A stretch of 64,000 nt of DNA from Sphingobium_A sp965228065 (lineage in GTDB: Bacteria; Pseudomonadota; Alphaproteobacteria; Sphingomonadales; Sphingomonadaceae): assembly GCA_965228065.1 (NCBI GenBank), contig OZ245788.1, positions 186,001 to 250,000 on the forward strand. Reading direction: 5' to 3'. Within the stretch, counting starts at the first letter, position 1. The number at the start of each line of letters is the position of its first letter. The notes beneath the pieces are model-generated. The model ran no database searches. It saw only the letters and a program-made list of their open reading frames with translations, and was not told where the DNA came from. Positions 53,577-62,106 of the stretch are shown here, one piece after another. Position numbers and translations under genes: made by a program.

Positions 53577-55050
53577 TCATCCTCCCATCCTCTATAATTC
53601 GTTCGCGGCGGCCCAGGTCGAGGCTTTGATGCGCGGCTGGCTGGTCGCTTTTCTGCCGCTGGTTTACAAATTGCTTCATCCAGGCAAGCCGCCGCTTGTC
53701 ATGGACTGGTACTTGCTGGCGATGTGTCAGGCATTCCAGAAGACCGCCATTGGCGATATTCGCCGGCTTGTGGTCAATGTGCCGCCGCGGCATCTCAAAT
53801 CGATCACGTCGACGGCGTTCACGGCCTGGATGCTCGGCCACTCGCCTTCGCACAAATTCATGTTCGTGACTTATGGCGACAAGCTGGGCCGCGACCATCT
53901 CGAGTGGCTGGAAAAGATCATGACCAGCCCGTTCTACCGCCGCTTGTTTCCTGAGGTTCGCCTCCTGTCAGGCGGGATCGGACGGGGCGTGCTTCGAACC
54001 ACGGCCGGGGGTGGAAGCCGCGTCGTGACGGTGGGCGGCGCCACCACCGGGTTCGGTGCCGACATCATCCTGATCGACGATGCCATGAAGGCGGAAGACA
54101 TCACGAGCGAAGCGCGCCGCGCCGAACTCGATCTATTTTACCGTGGCACGCTGCTGACCAGGCTCGACAGCAAGCAACGCGGCACGCTCATCTCGATACA
54201 GCAGCGGCTCGGCCCGGATGATCTGCCCGCCCGGCTGATCGAAGCCGGCGCGGAGCATCTGTGCCTCCCCTCCTATGACGGCCAGGAGCAGATTTACGAT
54301 ATAGGCTTTGGCAGGCGATACCGGCGCCCGCCCGGCGAGGTGCTTCGACCGATCGACGAGCCGATGGAGGTCCTTGAACAATATCGCCGCGATATGGGGC
54401 CGCACCAGTTCGCGACTCAGTGCCTGCAACAGCCCAGTGCGCTGGAAGGCAATGTCATCCGTCTCGACCGGCTTGGTCGTTATAATCCCGAGGATCTGCC
54501 GGACGAGCCTTGGGAAATGATCGTTCAGAGTTGGGATACCGCCTCCAGCGAGGAGCCCAGAGCCGCGTATTCCGTCTGCCTGACCTTTGGTTTGCGAAAG
54601 CGGCGCTGGTATCTGGTCGACGCCTTGCGGCAGCGCCTGTCTTATCCGGCCCTTCGGGACCGGGTGCTTGCGCTACGCCGATTGTGGAACGCCGAGCATG
54701 TGCTGATCGAGAACGCCAGCAGCGGCGCCCATCTCTTGGGCGATCTCAAACGTCTCGGGCCACGTCCCATCATGATACGACCCGAAGGCGACAAGGTGAC
54801 GCGCATGGTCGGCCAGCTTGCACTCATCGAGGACGGCGATCTGCTGGTGCCCACCCAGGCACCCTGGCTCGACACCTTTCTTGCCGAACTGCGAGCGTTT
54901 CCTGTCTGCCAGTATATGGATCAGATCGACGCGCTGTCGCAGTTTCTTGAATGGACCAAGCGCAAGGAACATTGGCTCAATATCCCACGCGATCCGGTCA
55001 CAGGGCGGAAACTCTACGTAAACAGGCCGGATAAGCCGAGACGACGCTAG
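53566..55050 (+). CDS. Phage terminase large subunit-like protein
   Basis: A 494-aa packaging motor-like protein. The ATPase has an atypical Walker A in VNVPPRHLKSITSTAF (about 70-85), Walker B IILIDD (167-172), and the coupling segment GTLISIQQRLGPDDL. The C-terminal RNase H-like nuclease begins at IVQSWDTASSEE, with later acidic residues around LIENASSG and DQIDALSQFL. The GTG at 53566, preceded by GGGAGA, is my choice; ATGs at 53536 or 53545 are alternatives. No portal, capsid or protease genes follow. Confidence 0.88.
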   Translation: MANNHPPILYNSFAAAQVEALMRGWLVAFLPLVYKLLHPGKPPLVMDWYLLAMCQAFQKTAIGDIRRLVVNVPPRHLKSITSTAFTAWMLGHSPSHKFMFVTYGDKLGRDHLEWLEKIMTSPFYRRLFPEVRLLSGGIGRGVLRTTAGGGSRVVTVGGATTGFGADIILIDDAMKAEDITSEARRAELDLFYRGTLLTRLDSKQRGTLISIQQRLGPDDLPARLIEAGAEHLCLPSYDGQEQIYDIGFGRRYRRPPGEVLRPIDEPMEVLEQYRRDMGPHQFATQCLQQPSALEGNVIRLDRLGRYNPEDLPDEPWEMIVQSWDTASSEEPRAAYSVCLTFGLRKRRWYLVDALRQRLSYPALRDRVLALRRLWNAEHVLIENASSGAHLLGDLKRLGPRPIMIRPEGDKVTRMVGQLALIEDGDLLVPTQAPWLDTFLAELRAFPVCQYMDQIDALSQFLEWTKRKEHWLNIPRDPVTGRKLYVNRPDKPRRR

Positions 55051-55067
55051 TCAGGTCGCCCGGATGC

Positions 55068-56612
55068 TTACGCATCCGGGCAAACATCCCCTTCCCCGGC
55101 TCGACAGAGCCGTTGCAGCGCAATCGCCATTCCCAGGGTATCGAGCCTGCAATAGGCGCGCAGGCCTTGGGCAATTTCATTCCGGCGTTCGTCGCTCACA
55201 CCGCCGATCGCTTCGAGGTATGCGACCTGCGCGTCGACACCGGACTGGGCGCCATCGAGCATCTTATAGTCGAGCTCGGGGGCCAACGTCGGCAGAACCG
55301 CCTTGATCGACCAGCTGCCGCGCATGTCGCGGTGATAATAATGGCGCCGGGCGACCGGCAGCAGGTCGACCAGCCGGTCCGCCAGCGAGAACAGCGCACC
55401 AGCATATTCCGGCGCGTACGCCGCGAGTTTCTTCAGACAGGATCGCTCGAAGCTCGCATTCCAGGCGATGACCGCGCCGTCGCCCGGAAGAGATGTTAGT
55501 GCGTGCGCGCATGCGGTGCGCGGGTCGGAGCCATCGATCGAGAGAAACTCGTGATGCTCATGCGCGCCGTCGCCGCGGTCGATATGCGCCGAGAACTGAA
55601 ACGGGACTTGCTGATAGGGGCCTGTGCCGATCCAGCGCGGGATCGCGAACGCAATAGTCTCGAAATCCAGAAAGGTTCTTGGATAGGACCAGTTGCAAGT
55701 CTCCTCCACGATCGCATCGGCATCATGATATGCGGTTCCGCTCAGCGTGACCGCATGGATGCGGGTCAGTTGCGGATGGGTGATCCGGTTGGCCTCGACC
55801 TGAAGAAGATCATCAATGCCTTGTTCGGCGAAGGCTCGCCCGAGCGCCTTGCCTGCCACGCCGGGCAAAATAGTGGTCGGCCACATCGGCGGCTCGGGAA
55901 AATCTCGCCGGCAATATCCGTCGAACGAGCAGGGAAACGGGTCCGAGCAATGTGCACCAACCCCGATGTCGGGCTCATCGCCGGCCAGCGCCAGACTGGC
56001 CGCGCTCACCATGTCGCCGCGCATCTCGACGATCAGGTCTATGTCGACTCCGGCCGGTTCGTCGGCGAACAAGCCGCGATAGTTGCCGTGTTCGGCAAGG
56101 ATGAAGCTGGTGTCGATCACGCGAATCGATGCCCGGCTTACCCGCACCCCGCATCCTCGCAGCACCCAAAGCTGCGTGGCGAGATCAGAGCGCTGAGAGG
56201 GTCTGACCTTCGTCGTGCTTTTGACCTCGACCACATGCCAGCCCCCCTCCTCCGGCAGCAGCAGATCGACGCGCACGACCACGCCTTGGTGAATGAATGT
56301 CGCTTCGAACAGGGGCCTGGGTGGCGCATCGCAGAGGGCGCTCTTCGTCGCGTCCGCTGCGACCGTCAGGCCGTTGGCGCCTTCGATCATCACACCGTCC
56401 GGATAGAGCGAGCACGCGGCCGTGCCGACATCATGACCGATCGCGAATGCCTGTCTGATATCCGCGCTCTCGGCGGATAACTCCGGCTTATGGACCGACA
56501 GCCACAACCGCTTGGGGCATTGTTCAAAAATCGCCAGCCGCGATTTGGACAGTCCGTGTCGGCGGATCTGGGGTGTGCGTGCTGGTTCAGGGTCGTTCAC
56601 GCGTTCAGCCAT
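55068..56612 (-). CDS. DUF2779 protein: Cas4-like nuclease fused to DEDD exonuclease
   Basis: A 514-aa two-domain nuclease. The N-terminal half resembles Cas4/AddB-type RecB nucleases: LSKSRLAIFEQCPKRLWLSV, E103, D116 in VRVDLL and E129-V-K131. Cysteines C32, C222, C228 and C234 are arranged as in the [4Fe-4S] cluster of that group. The C-terminal half has an RNase H-fold 3'-5' exonuclease pattern: FLDFET (D316, E318), WNASFE, and YCRLDT (D491). It overlaps the upstream nuclease gene by 8 nt in a three-gene operon. The function is unproven; processing of foreign DNA is plausible. Confidence 0.82.
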   Translation of the reverse strand: MAERVNDPEPARTPQIRRHGLSKSRLAIFEQCPKRLWLSVHKPELSAESADIRQAFAIGHDVGTAACSLYPDGVMIEGANGLTVAADATKSALCDAPPRPLFEATFIHQGVVVRVDLLLPEEGGWHVVEVKSTTKVRPSQRSDLATQLWVLRGCGVRVSRASIRVIDTSFILAEHGNYRGLFADEPAGVDIDLIVEMRGDMVSAASLALAGDEPDIGVGAHCSDPFPCSFDGYCRRDFPEPPMWPTTILPGVAGKALGRAFAEQGIDDLLQVEANRITHPQLTRIHAVTLSGTAYHDADAIVEETCNWSYPRTFLDFETIAFAIPRWIGTGPYQQVPFQFSAHIDRGDGAHEHHEFLSIDGSDPRTACAHALTSLPGDGAVIAWNASFERSCLKKLAAYAPEYAGALFSLADRLVDLLPVARRHYYHRDMRGSWSIKAVLPTLAPELDYKMLDGAQSGVDAQVAYLEAIGGVSDERRNEIAQGLRAYCRLDTLGMAIALQRLCRAGEGDVCPDA

Positions 56613-57792
56613 ACACCGCCTGAAGCCGTGGACGGAAGCTGTTGACGAACTGGTTGGCGACCCGGCTCATCCATAAGCGTTGGCGTGTCTCCTCATCCTC
56701 CCTCCAGGGAATCGAGGATGGCGTGGTCAGGCTGACCATGGGCACCTCGCCCTCATCCCATGTCGGTGCGGTAAGACCCGCTGCGGCAAACTCGCCTCCG
56801 ATGGCCTCCCGGTCGGCGAAGCAATCCGCCCAGCCGATCCCGCCCTCGGAACCGACGAAGCGGATCTGCGCCCCGACCGTACCGTTCGAGCTCGACCGAT
56901 AGAGATTGATGTAGAGTGGTCCCGGCAGGCCGACCTTGATCCAGCCATTGCCGCCGCTTCTGGGGCTGGGCTGTCCGGGATCATCGAATATGGTCTCTTC
57001 GACGAACCGGTCGACGAAGGCACGCCATGTCTGTGCCGTTCGTGAGGGTGCGGCACCCTGCGATGGTGCCGGGGTCTCGATCGTTTCGATGGTGAGGCCG
57101 GGGACTTCGTTGCGGATGACGTGGCGTTCGATCACGACGGTGTGAGCGAGGACGCGTGGCTGGATCAGCAGCTGCTCGCTGCCATCGAGTCGCGGCGCAC
57201 GATATTCGGCGAACTCGATCAGCCCGAAGTCGAATGCGAGGCCCGGCTGATCGCGCAGATACTCGCCGATTCGGCGGGTGCCCTCGGTGATGCCGTCGCC
57301 CGCGATCAGCAGCAGGAAGCGGCCCGCCGCGAGATCGCGCGCCACCCGGTCGACGAACTCGGCCTCGGGGAGCGTTCCACCGCATTCGCACGCCATCGCG
57401 AACAGGACATTGCCTTGCCGCCGTGTCGCGATCGAGATCTGGCGCTGCAGATCCTCATAGCCGTAGCGGCTGAGTTCACGGGCATAATCGAGGATCTGCC
57501 CCACGACCTCGCGCCGCGCCTGCGGGTTCCTCCATAATTTGCATTCGACGATAACCAGCCGGCCGCGTTCGTCGGCCAGCAGGACATCGATAAAGCCGAC
57601 CCCTGGGATGTTGAGTTCCCTGGCGACGGTGAACAGGCGCCCATAGCCCGGATCGATGTCATGGACCGGCAGGATCGTCGGGTTGTCATGGATCAGGTCG
57701 CGTAGCGCGTGTTCGCGGCGGGCCTCGCCCTGCGGCACGCGCCTGATGATCTGGGGAGCCTGATCGGCTCCGCGCAGCAAGACCAGCGTCAC
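56605..57792 (-). CDS. PD-(D/E)xK family nuclease-like protein
   Basis: A 395-aa protein. The N-terminal domain has the restriction-endonuclease fold signature GFIDVLLADERGRLVIVECK (D69, E83, K85), followed by a helix containing VGQILDYARELSRYGYEDLQ with a conserved Gln. The C-terminal part (about 250-395) is alpha/beta, resembling the extra domain of DUF4268-type proteins. It overlaps the preceding gene by 4 nt (ATGA) and the next by 8 nt. It could cut DNA in a defence setting; the substrate is unknown. Confidence 0.75.
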   Translation of the reverse strand: MTLVLLRGADQAPQIIRRVPQGEARREHALRDLIHDNPTILPVHDIDPGYGRLFTVARELNIPGVGFIDVLLADERGRLVIVECKLWRNPQARREVVGQILDYARELSRYGYEDLQRQISIATRRQGNVLFAMACECGGTLPEAEFVDRVARDLAAGRFLLLIAGDGITEGTRRIGEYLRDQPGLAFDFGLIEFAEYRAPRLDGSEQLLIQPRVLAHTVVIERHVIRNEVPGLTIETIETPAPSQGAAPSRTAQTWRAFVDRFVEETIFDDPGQPSPRSGGNGWIKVGLPGPLYINLYRSSSNGTVGAQIRFVGSEGGIGWADCFADREAIGGEFAAAGLTAPTWDEGEVPMVSLTTPSSIPWREDEETRQRLWMSRVANQFVNSFRPRLQAVYG

Positions 57793-58817
57793 AACAGTTT
57801 CTTCCAGCCATCAGGTTCGCGGATGCTCAGCCCCTTGATGTTTCCCTTGTCGCTGTCGATCACGCAGCGATAGCGCCCGTTGATCTTCATCGAATAGGCG
57901 TTTTCCGATTTGTAATCCCGTTCGATGGTGACGATGCCGGTCTCGTCATTCTTCTCGATCTGCCAGCGGTTGAAGCCGGTGCTGAATGAGCGGGGTACAA
58001 GCATCGCCTGCTGGGTCAGCAGGTCACAGGCCGTTGCCGCGTTCGATTCGTTGAAGTCCTTCCAGCGTGCCGACTTGGGTTGGGCGATGGCGAATTGCTC
58101 GGCCTTGGCACGAGCAGCGGATGTAACGGCGGGATCGAGGCGGTCGCGGGTTGCGCTGGCCTGGGTCTCGTCGATCATGAACCGCTCGCTGCCCGAACAA
58201 TCGACATACCAGATGAGCTTCTTCGCCGTTGCGCTGTCGGATAGCCCCATATTGTCGACCGCCGGGCATTGATCGCTTTCCGCGGCGGCAAGGGCTGCCC
58301 AGCGCATCAGTGCATTGGCCTCGCCGAACTTGGCTGCGCCGAGCTTGGCATGGGTCTTTTTGAAATCCGCCCGCGTCATCGGCAAAACGGCGCCTTCACC
58401 GATCTTCTTCTCGAAGATCGTCAGCTTCTGCTTGAGCGCTTCCTGCCTGGCATCGGGATCGGCAACCGCCGCTTTCTGCGCACCTGTTTGCTCCGGTGCC
58501 ACCGGGCCGTTCGTTTCCGGATTGAATGGCACGGCGATCAGGAACAACACGAATGACGCGATGGCGCGGATATAGCCGGGGACACGACGGGCGCCGGCCC
58601 AAAGCGGCGGCAGCACCGCAAGGCCCGACAGCAGGTAGAATAATCCGGCCGTGATTCCACCGAACATCAGCGCGCCGAGTGCCGACACAAGGACGATCAC
58701 GGTCCATGTCCAGGCGATCACCAGCGCAAGTGGGTGCGAGCCCTTTGGCTTTTGCGATTGCGTCTCGGGGGTGTCCGCCCCCGCAATCGACTTTCGCAGG
58801 TCCTTGTTGCTCACCAT
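57789..58817 (-). CDS. Membrane protein of unknown function, first gene of the nuclease operon
   Basis: A 342-aa protein starting MVSNKDLRKSIAGADTPETQ, with about three hydrophobic segments (residues 29-52, 54-75, 82-98) and then a long soluble domain (about 115-342) containing several Cys (DQCPAVDNMG, WYVDCSGSE, TACDLLTQQ, RYRCVIDSD). I do not recognise the family. Its stop overlaps the start of the PD-(D/E)xK gene. A membrane partner with two nucleases is a layout seen in some anti-phage systems. The longer ATG at 58997 is less likely. Confidence 0.65.
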   Translation of the reverse strand: MVSNKDLRKSIAGADTPETQSQKPKGSHPLALVIAWTWTVIVLVSALGALMFGGITAGLFYLLSGLAVLPPLWAGARRVPGYIRAIASFVLFLIAVPFNPETNGPVAPEQTGAQKAAVADPDARQEALKQKLTIFEKKIGEGAVLPMTRADFKKTHAKLGAAKFGEANALMRWAALAAAESDQCPAVDNMGLSDSATAKKLIWYVDCSGSERFMIDETQASATRDRLDPAVTSAARAKAEQFAIAQPKSARWKDFNESNAATACDLLTQQAMLVPRSFSTGFNRWQIEKNDETGIVTIERDYKSENAYSMKINGRYRCVIDSDKGNIKGLSIREPDGWKKLL

Positions 58818-59084
58818 CGTACCACACCCGCGCGGGTGGGTGTCCGGTTGCCGCGCAACGGCGATAAATCCGACGCGGCGAGGTCTGTGGCGCTGGCGCA
58901 GAGCGGGCACCGCGGTGTCGTTGAACTGGATAGCATGACGTCTCCCCAATATGGGCGACGTCATCAGCTGGGCCTCTTTCGTCGCACCTATGTCCACTCG
59001 GGGCGACGGCCAAAGCCGGTTGTGGGTTAGCTGAGGTCCCCTTCAAATAGCGGGCAGCACGATGCTACCCAGGAAGGAGATCCC

Positions 59085-60245
59085 ATGGCCAAGACAATCA
59101 CAAACCCCGAGTTGCTCGCGTATCGGGCGGCTGCCGAAACAGACCCTGCCCGCGGGCAGGTGTGGGTAGGCCTCGACGTCGGACTGAAGTCAACGTCAGT
59201 CTGCGTGATCGATGTAGAAAGTAAAATCATCCACCAATGCTCTATGAAATCAGAGCCGGTGGAGATTGGCCGCTATCTTCGGAAGAATTTTACTTCCAAT
59301 GTTGTGTGCATAGGAATGGAGTCCGGCGGCACGTCCGGACATCTCGCAACACATCTTCGGCGACAGGCCTTTCAGGTCGCTGTGCTCGATGCTCTTCAGG
59401 CCCACCGCGTTCTGTCGATTAAGCGCAACAAGACGGATACGAACGATGCCCGCGGTATTGCCGAGATCACGCGCACCGGTCGCGAATATCTGACTGAGGT
59501 CTATGTGAAGAGCGCAGCCTGTTTCGAGATCCGGGCGCAGCTCATCATGCGCCAGCGGCTCGTTCAGCAGCGGCTCCAGAACGAAGCAATGGTCCGCGGA
59601 CTGCTGCGTGTCTATGGCGGCCGGGTGGAAGCCGGCGCCAAGGTGCCAGCCACGTTCCGCGATCGAGTCGTCGAACAGCTCCTCCAAATTCACGACCGTG
59701 ACGACATCAATCTGCGCCCCCGCATTCTGCCGATCCTCGACTTGTGTGCCAGGCTCCATGCCGACGCTGAGCGGATCGAGGCCGAGCTCGAGATGCTCGC
59801 CAGGCAGAACCCGGTTTGCCGGCGCTTCATGGAAATCCCCGGTGTCGGTGCGATCACGGCGCTATCGTTCTTTACCGCGATCGAGGACCCGACGCGTTTC
59901 CGGCGCGCTGACGATGTCGCGGCTTATCTCGGGCTCACGCCGCGCATATATCAATCCGGCGAAACGCTCATCCGTGGCTCGATCAGCAAGATGGGCAACC
60001 GGCTTACCCGCACGCACCTCGTTAATGCCGCCACGGTCTTGTTGGCGGCAACCAGGACGTTCAGTTCGCTCAAAGACTGGGGCCTGCGGCTGTCGAAGAA
60101 GATCGGCTTTCATAAGGCGCGCATTGCCGTTGCGCGCAAGCTCGCCGTTATCATGTTCGGCCTATGGCGTGATGGCACTCACTTCCAATTTACGGCCGAC
60201 ACTGTCGTTGCTCATCGTGAGATGATGCAGGCGGCGCGAAACTGA
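59085..60245 (+). CDS. IS110-family DEDD transposase
   Basis: A 386-aa transposase. The N-terminal RuvC-like DEDD domain begins WVGLDVGLKSTSVCVID, with later acidic residues in GMESGG and KTDTNDARGIAEI. The C-terminal Transposase_20 domain contains IPGVGAITALSFFTAIEDP and SGETLIRGSISKMGN, including the catalytic Ser region. Length is typical. The ATG at 59085 has AGGAAGGAGAT upstream. Intact, so possibly active. Confidence 0.93.
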   Translation: MAKTITNPELLAYRAAAETDPARGQVWVGLDVGLKSTSVCVIDVESKIIHQCSMKSEPVEIGRYLRKNFTSNVVCIGMESGGTSGHLATHLRRQAFQVAVLDALQAHRVLSIKRNKTDTNDARGIAEITRTGREYLTEVYVKSAACFEIRAQLIMRQRLVQQRLQNEAMVRGLLRVYGGRVEAGAKVPATFRDRVVEQLLQIHDRDDINLRPRILPILDLCARLHADAERIEAELEMLARQNPVCRRFMEIPGVGAITALSFFTAIEDPTRFRRADDVAAYLGLTPRIYQSGETLIRGSISKMGNRLTRTHLVNAATVLLAATRTFSSLKDWGLRLSKKIGFHKARIAVARKLAVIMFGLWRDGTHFQFTADTVVAHREMMQAARN

Positions 60246-60524
60246 CCAGTTCCACCGTGAGAACGGCTGGAAAGATCCTCCCGGGAGGCGGAGGGATCGG
60301 GGACTCCGGTTCTAACATTAGGGCAGCAATGACCCTGAGCTACGGTTGTTGGAGCCCCACCCTTCGATACGAGTGCCCATATTGCGGCGTGCGAACCCAC
60401 CTGACCGATGTCCATCGCACGACCTCGTAGAGACTGTTGCACTCCGGGATGATCACCCCAGCCCTTGCTCGAAAGGCGAAGACATGATGTGATTATGGCG
60501 ACGGCATTGCCGCGCACCCCCAAC
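60246..60524 (+). ncRNA. Candidate bridge-RNA region in the IS 3' end
   Basis: Recent work on IS110 elements shows that the non-coding end encodes a bridge RNA. In the IS1111 group this is the 3' end, as the asymmetric ends here suggest. The segment contains several possible stems, e.g. GATCCTCC...GGAGGGATC near 60272-60296. The exact RNA boundaries and target/donor loops cannot be set by eye. Confidence 0.35.
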
Positions 60525-60545
60525 GGGGACCTCAGCTAGAGAATG

Positions 60546-60661
60546 TTAGTAACCTGCTCATCACAGGCGCATGCGCCTTTACCGTTGCCGGCTGGACATG
60601 CGCGCATGCCACCCGGCCCCCAGAAATCTGGCTGACCGAGCATGATGAGAGAGGTTACTAA
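60546..60661. repeat. Palindromic element beside the IS right end
   Basis: An imperfect inverted repeat: TTAGTAACCTGCTCATCA (60546-60563) against TGATGAGAGAGGTTACTAA (60643-60661). Internal hairpins such as AGGCGCATGCGCCT lie within it. The unit starts 8 nt from the IS. It might be the IS target, a MITE, or the end of another element. A further hairpin (CCTCCCG/CGGGAGG) follows at about 60668-60690. The rest of the sequence to 60839 holds only the mucR-type leader. Confidence 0.5.
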
Positions 60662-60839
60662 GCCCCACCTCCCGGCTTTCACGGGAGGCGGGGTCAGATT
60701 GCTCGGATCGGTGTGGAAGACAAGTCTTTTACACGTCGAAATGACCGCAACCGGATTTGAGCCTGGCGGGTGATTTGTTGATTTGATCCATAATGGATAG
60801 AAGCCCCGGCAATACAGGGAATGCCGTCAGGAGCCGACC

Positions 60840-61391
60840 ATGTCCGACACCGAAAACACCGCCGACGTCGAAGACTACAGCATCGACCCTGTCGAGCTGG
60901 CCGCTGATCTCACCATGGCCTGGCTCGCCAATCCCAATACCCGCGTCAGCGCCGAGGACGTGCCGAGTTTTCTGAAATCGATGCATGGTGCGGTGACCGA
61001 ACTGACCGGGGCTCAGGCTCCGGCATCTCCTGCCGAAGACGCTGCACCCGAATATACGCCCGCGGTGACGGCCCGGAAGTCACTGGCCTCCAGGGACCAC
61101 ATCATCTCGATGATCGACGGCAAGCCCTATCGCACCTTGCGTCGCCATCTCTCGACCCATGGTCTGACGCCCGAGGAGTATCGCGCGCGATATAATCTGA
61201 AGCCGGATTATCCGATGGTGGCCGAGAGCTATTCCGAAGCACGTCGGGAGATGGCGAAGAAGATCGGGCTGGGGCGCAAGCCTGGCCAGAAACCAGCTGC
61301 GCCTGCCAAGGCGGCACCCAAGGCGGCGGCGTCGACAGCCAGTGCTCCCAAATCCGTCACATCGACGAGGAAAAAGCTCGGAATCGTTTGA
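60840..61391 (+). CDS. MucR/Ros family regulator without zinc-binding cysteines (accessory copy)
   Basis: A 183-aa MucR homologue. The DNA-binding region reads IISMIDGKPYRTLRRHLSTH and then LTPEEYRARYNLKPDYPMV, with the C-terminal MAKKIGLGRKPG as in MucR. At the CxxC position it has S-M-I-D, so both zinc cysteines are gone while the two His remain. Zinc-free Ros folds are known in some rhizobia. An Ala/Lys/Pro-rich tail of about 45 residues is added. It may regulate the accessory region or compete with the core MucR copy (19601-20014). Confidence 0.87.
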   Translation: MSDTENTADVEDYSIDPVELAADLTMAWLANPNTRVSAEDVPSFLKSMHGAVTELTGAQAPASPAEDAAPEYTPAVTARKSLASRDHIISMIDGKPYRTLRRHLSTHGLTPEEYRARYNLKPDYPMVAESYSEARREMAKKIGLGRKPGQKPAAPAKAAPKAAASTASAPKSVTSTRKKLGIV

Positions 61392-61619
61392 GCGGGAACG
61401 TCTGGTCGACTGAGTGATCGTATCGACGATCACTCAGTCATATTCTTTCTGCCCACTCTCTAACTTCAGCAAAAATGGCAGGTTGTGGGCCGGTGCACGA
61501 ACCCGCTGCGCGGGAGGGGCGCGTGTGGCGGTGATGAGGTGCATTTGGGGATATCGCGTCTGAGTTGAGCGCTGCTGATCGGAGTCAGACCATCGAGGTT
61601 CCATTGAAGGAGCCTATCC

Positions 61620-62021
61620 GTGAATCCGTCTGACCATCTATTATCCGATGCTGTTTCTGCAGCGAGCCGTGTGCTTGCGGTTCTCTCCGCGCTCTACAGC
61701 CTCTGGCTGGGTGATGTGAATGCGGCCTTCGCAATCATCCCCAAGCCTGATCGCGACGACCGTACGCCGCAGCGTAAGCAGGCGACGGGCGTCCTGCTCA
61801 CCAAGGCGCTCCCTCTCATGGTCGCGACGGTATCGGCCGCGCTCATCCTCGGGCCACGCAGTATCGCTATCTTGGGCGAGGTATACGAGCATCATGCCGA
61901 CAGACCATTCGATGATGTGAAGGCACTGTTCGTGCTAACCTCGGCGCTACTTGTTGTCCTGGCCATCGTCGCTGCTATGCAGACCGCTGGGCCTCTTGGA
62001 AAGCGAAGCGAGTTGCGCTGA
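61620..62021 (+). CDS. Small integral membrane protein, unknown function
   Basis: A 133-aa protein with three hydrophobic stretches (about 13-40, 63-85, 103-122) and charged loops (IPKPDRDDRTPQRKQ). The GTG start at 61620 is supported by AAGGAG 9 nt upstream. No family is recognised. It is just upstream of the HEPN-motif gene on the same strand (86-nt gap). Confidence 0.6.
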   Translation: MNPSDHLLSDAVSAASRVLAVLSALYSLWLGDVNAAFAIIPKPDRDDRTPQRKQATGVLLTKALPLMVATVSAALILGPRSIAILGEVYEHHADRPFDDVKALFVLTSALLVVLAIVAAMQTAGPLGKRSELR

Positions 62022-62106
62022 GCTCGACGGGGCCGCTTCCCCCGTTCGAACTTTTGGCGACCTGGGCACGGCGACCACGAGAGATCGCAACTGATAGAGA
62101 GCCGGA

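Larger units (their letters stand above)
59028..60538 (+). mobile_element. IS110-family insertion sequence (IS1111-type), complete
   Basis: Ends are defined by a perfect 14-bp inverted repeat: TAGCTGAGGTCCCC (59028-59041) and GGGGACCTCAGCTA (60525-60538). The element is 1,511 nt. It has a short 5' non-coding end (57 nt) and a long 3' non-coding end (about 290 nt). IS110 elements lack terminal repeats in general, but the IS1111 subgroup has short subterminal ones, so true ends may lie a few bases outside. No target duplication is expected for this family, and none is seen. Confidence 0.8.

Noticed and set aside
60212..60523. Minus-strand open frame in the IS 3' end
   Set aside because: It lies antisense in the non-coding end of the IS and overlaps the transposase stop; more likely part of the RNA-encoding end.
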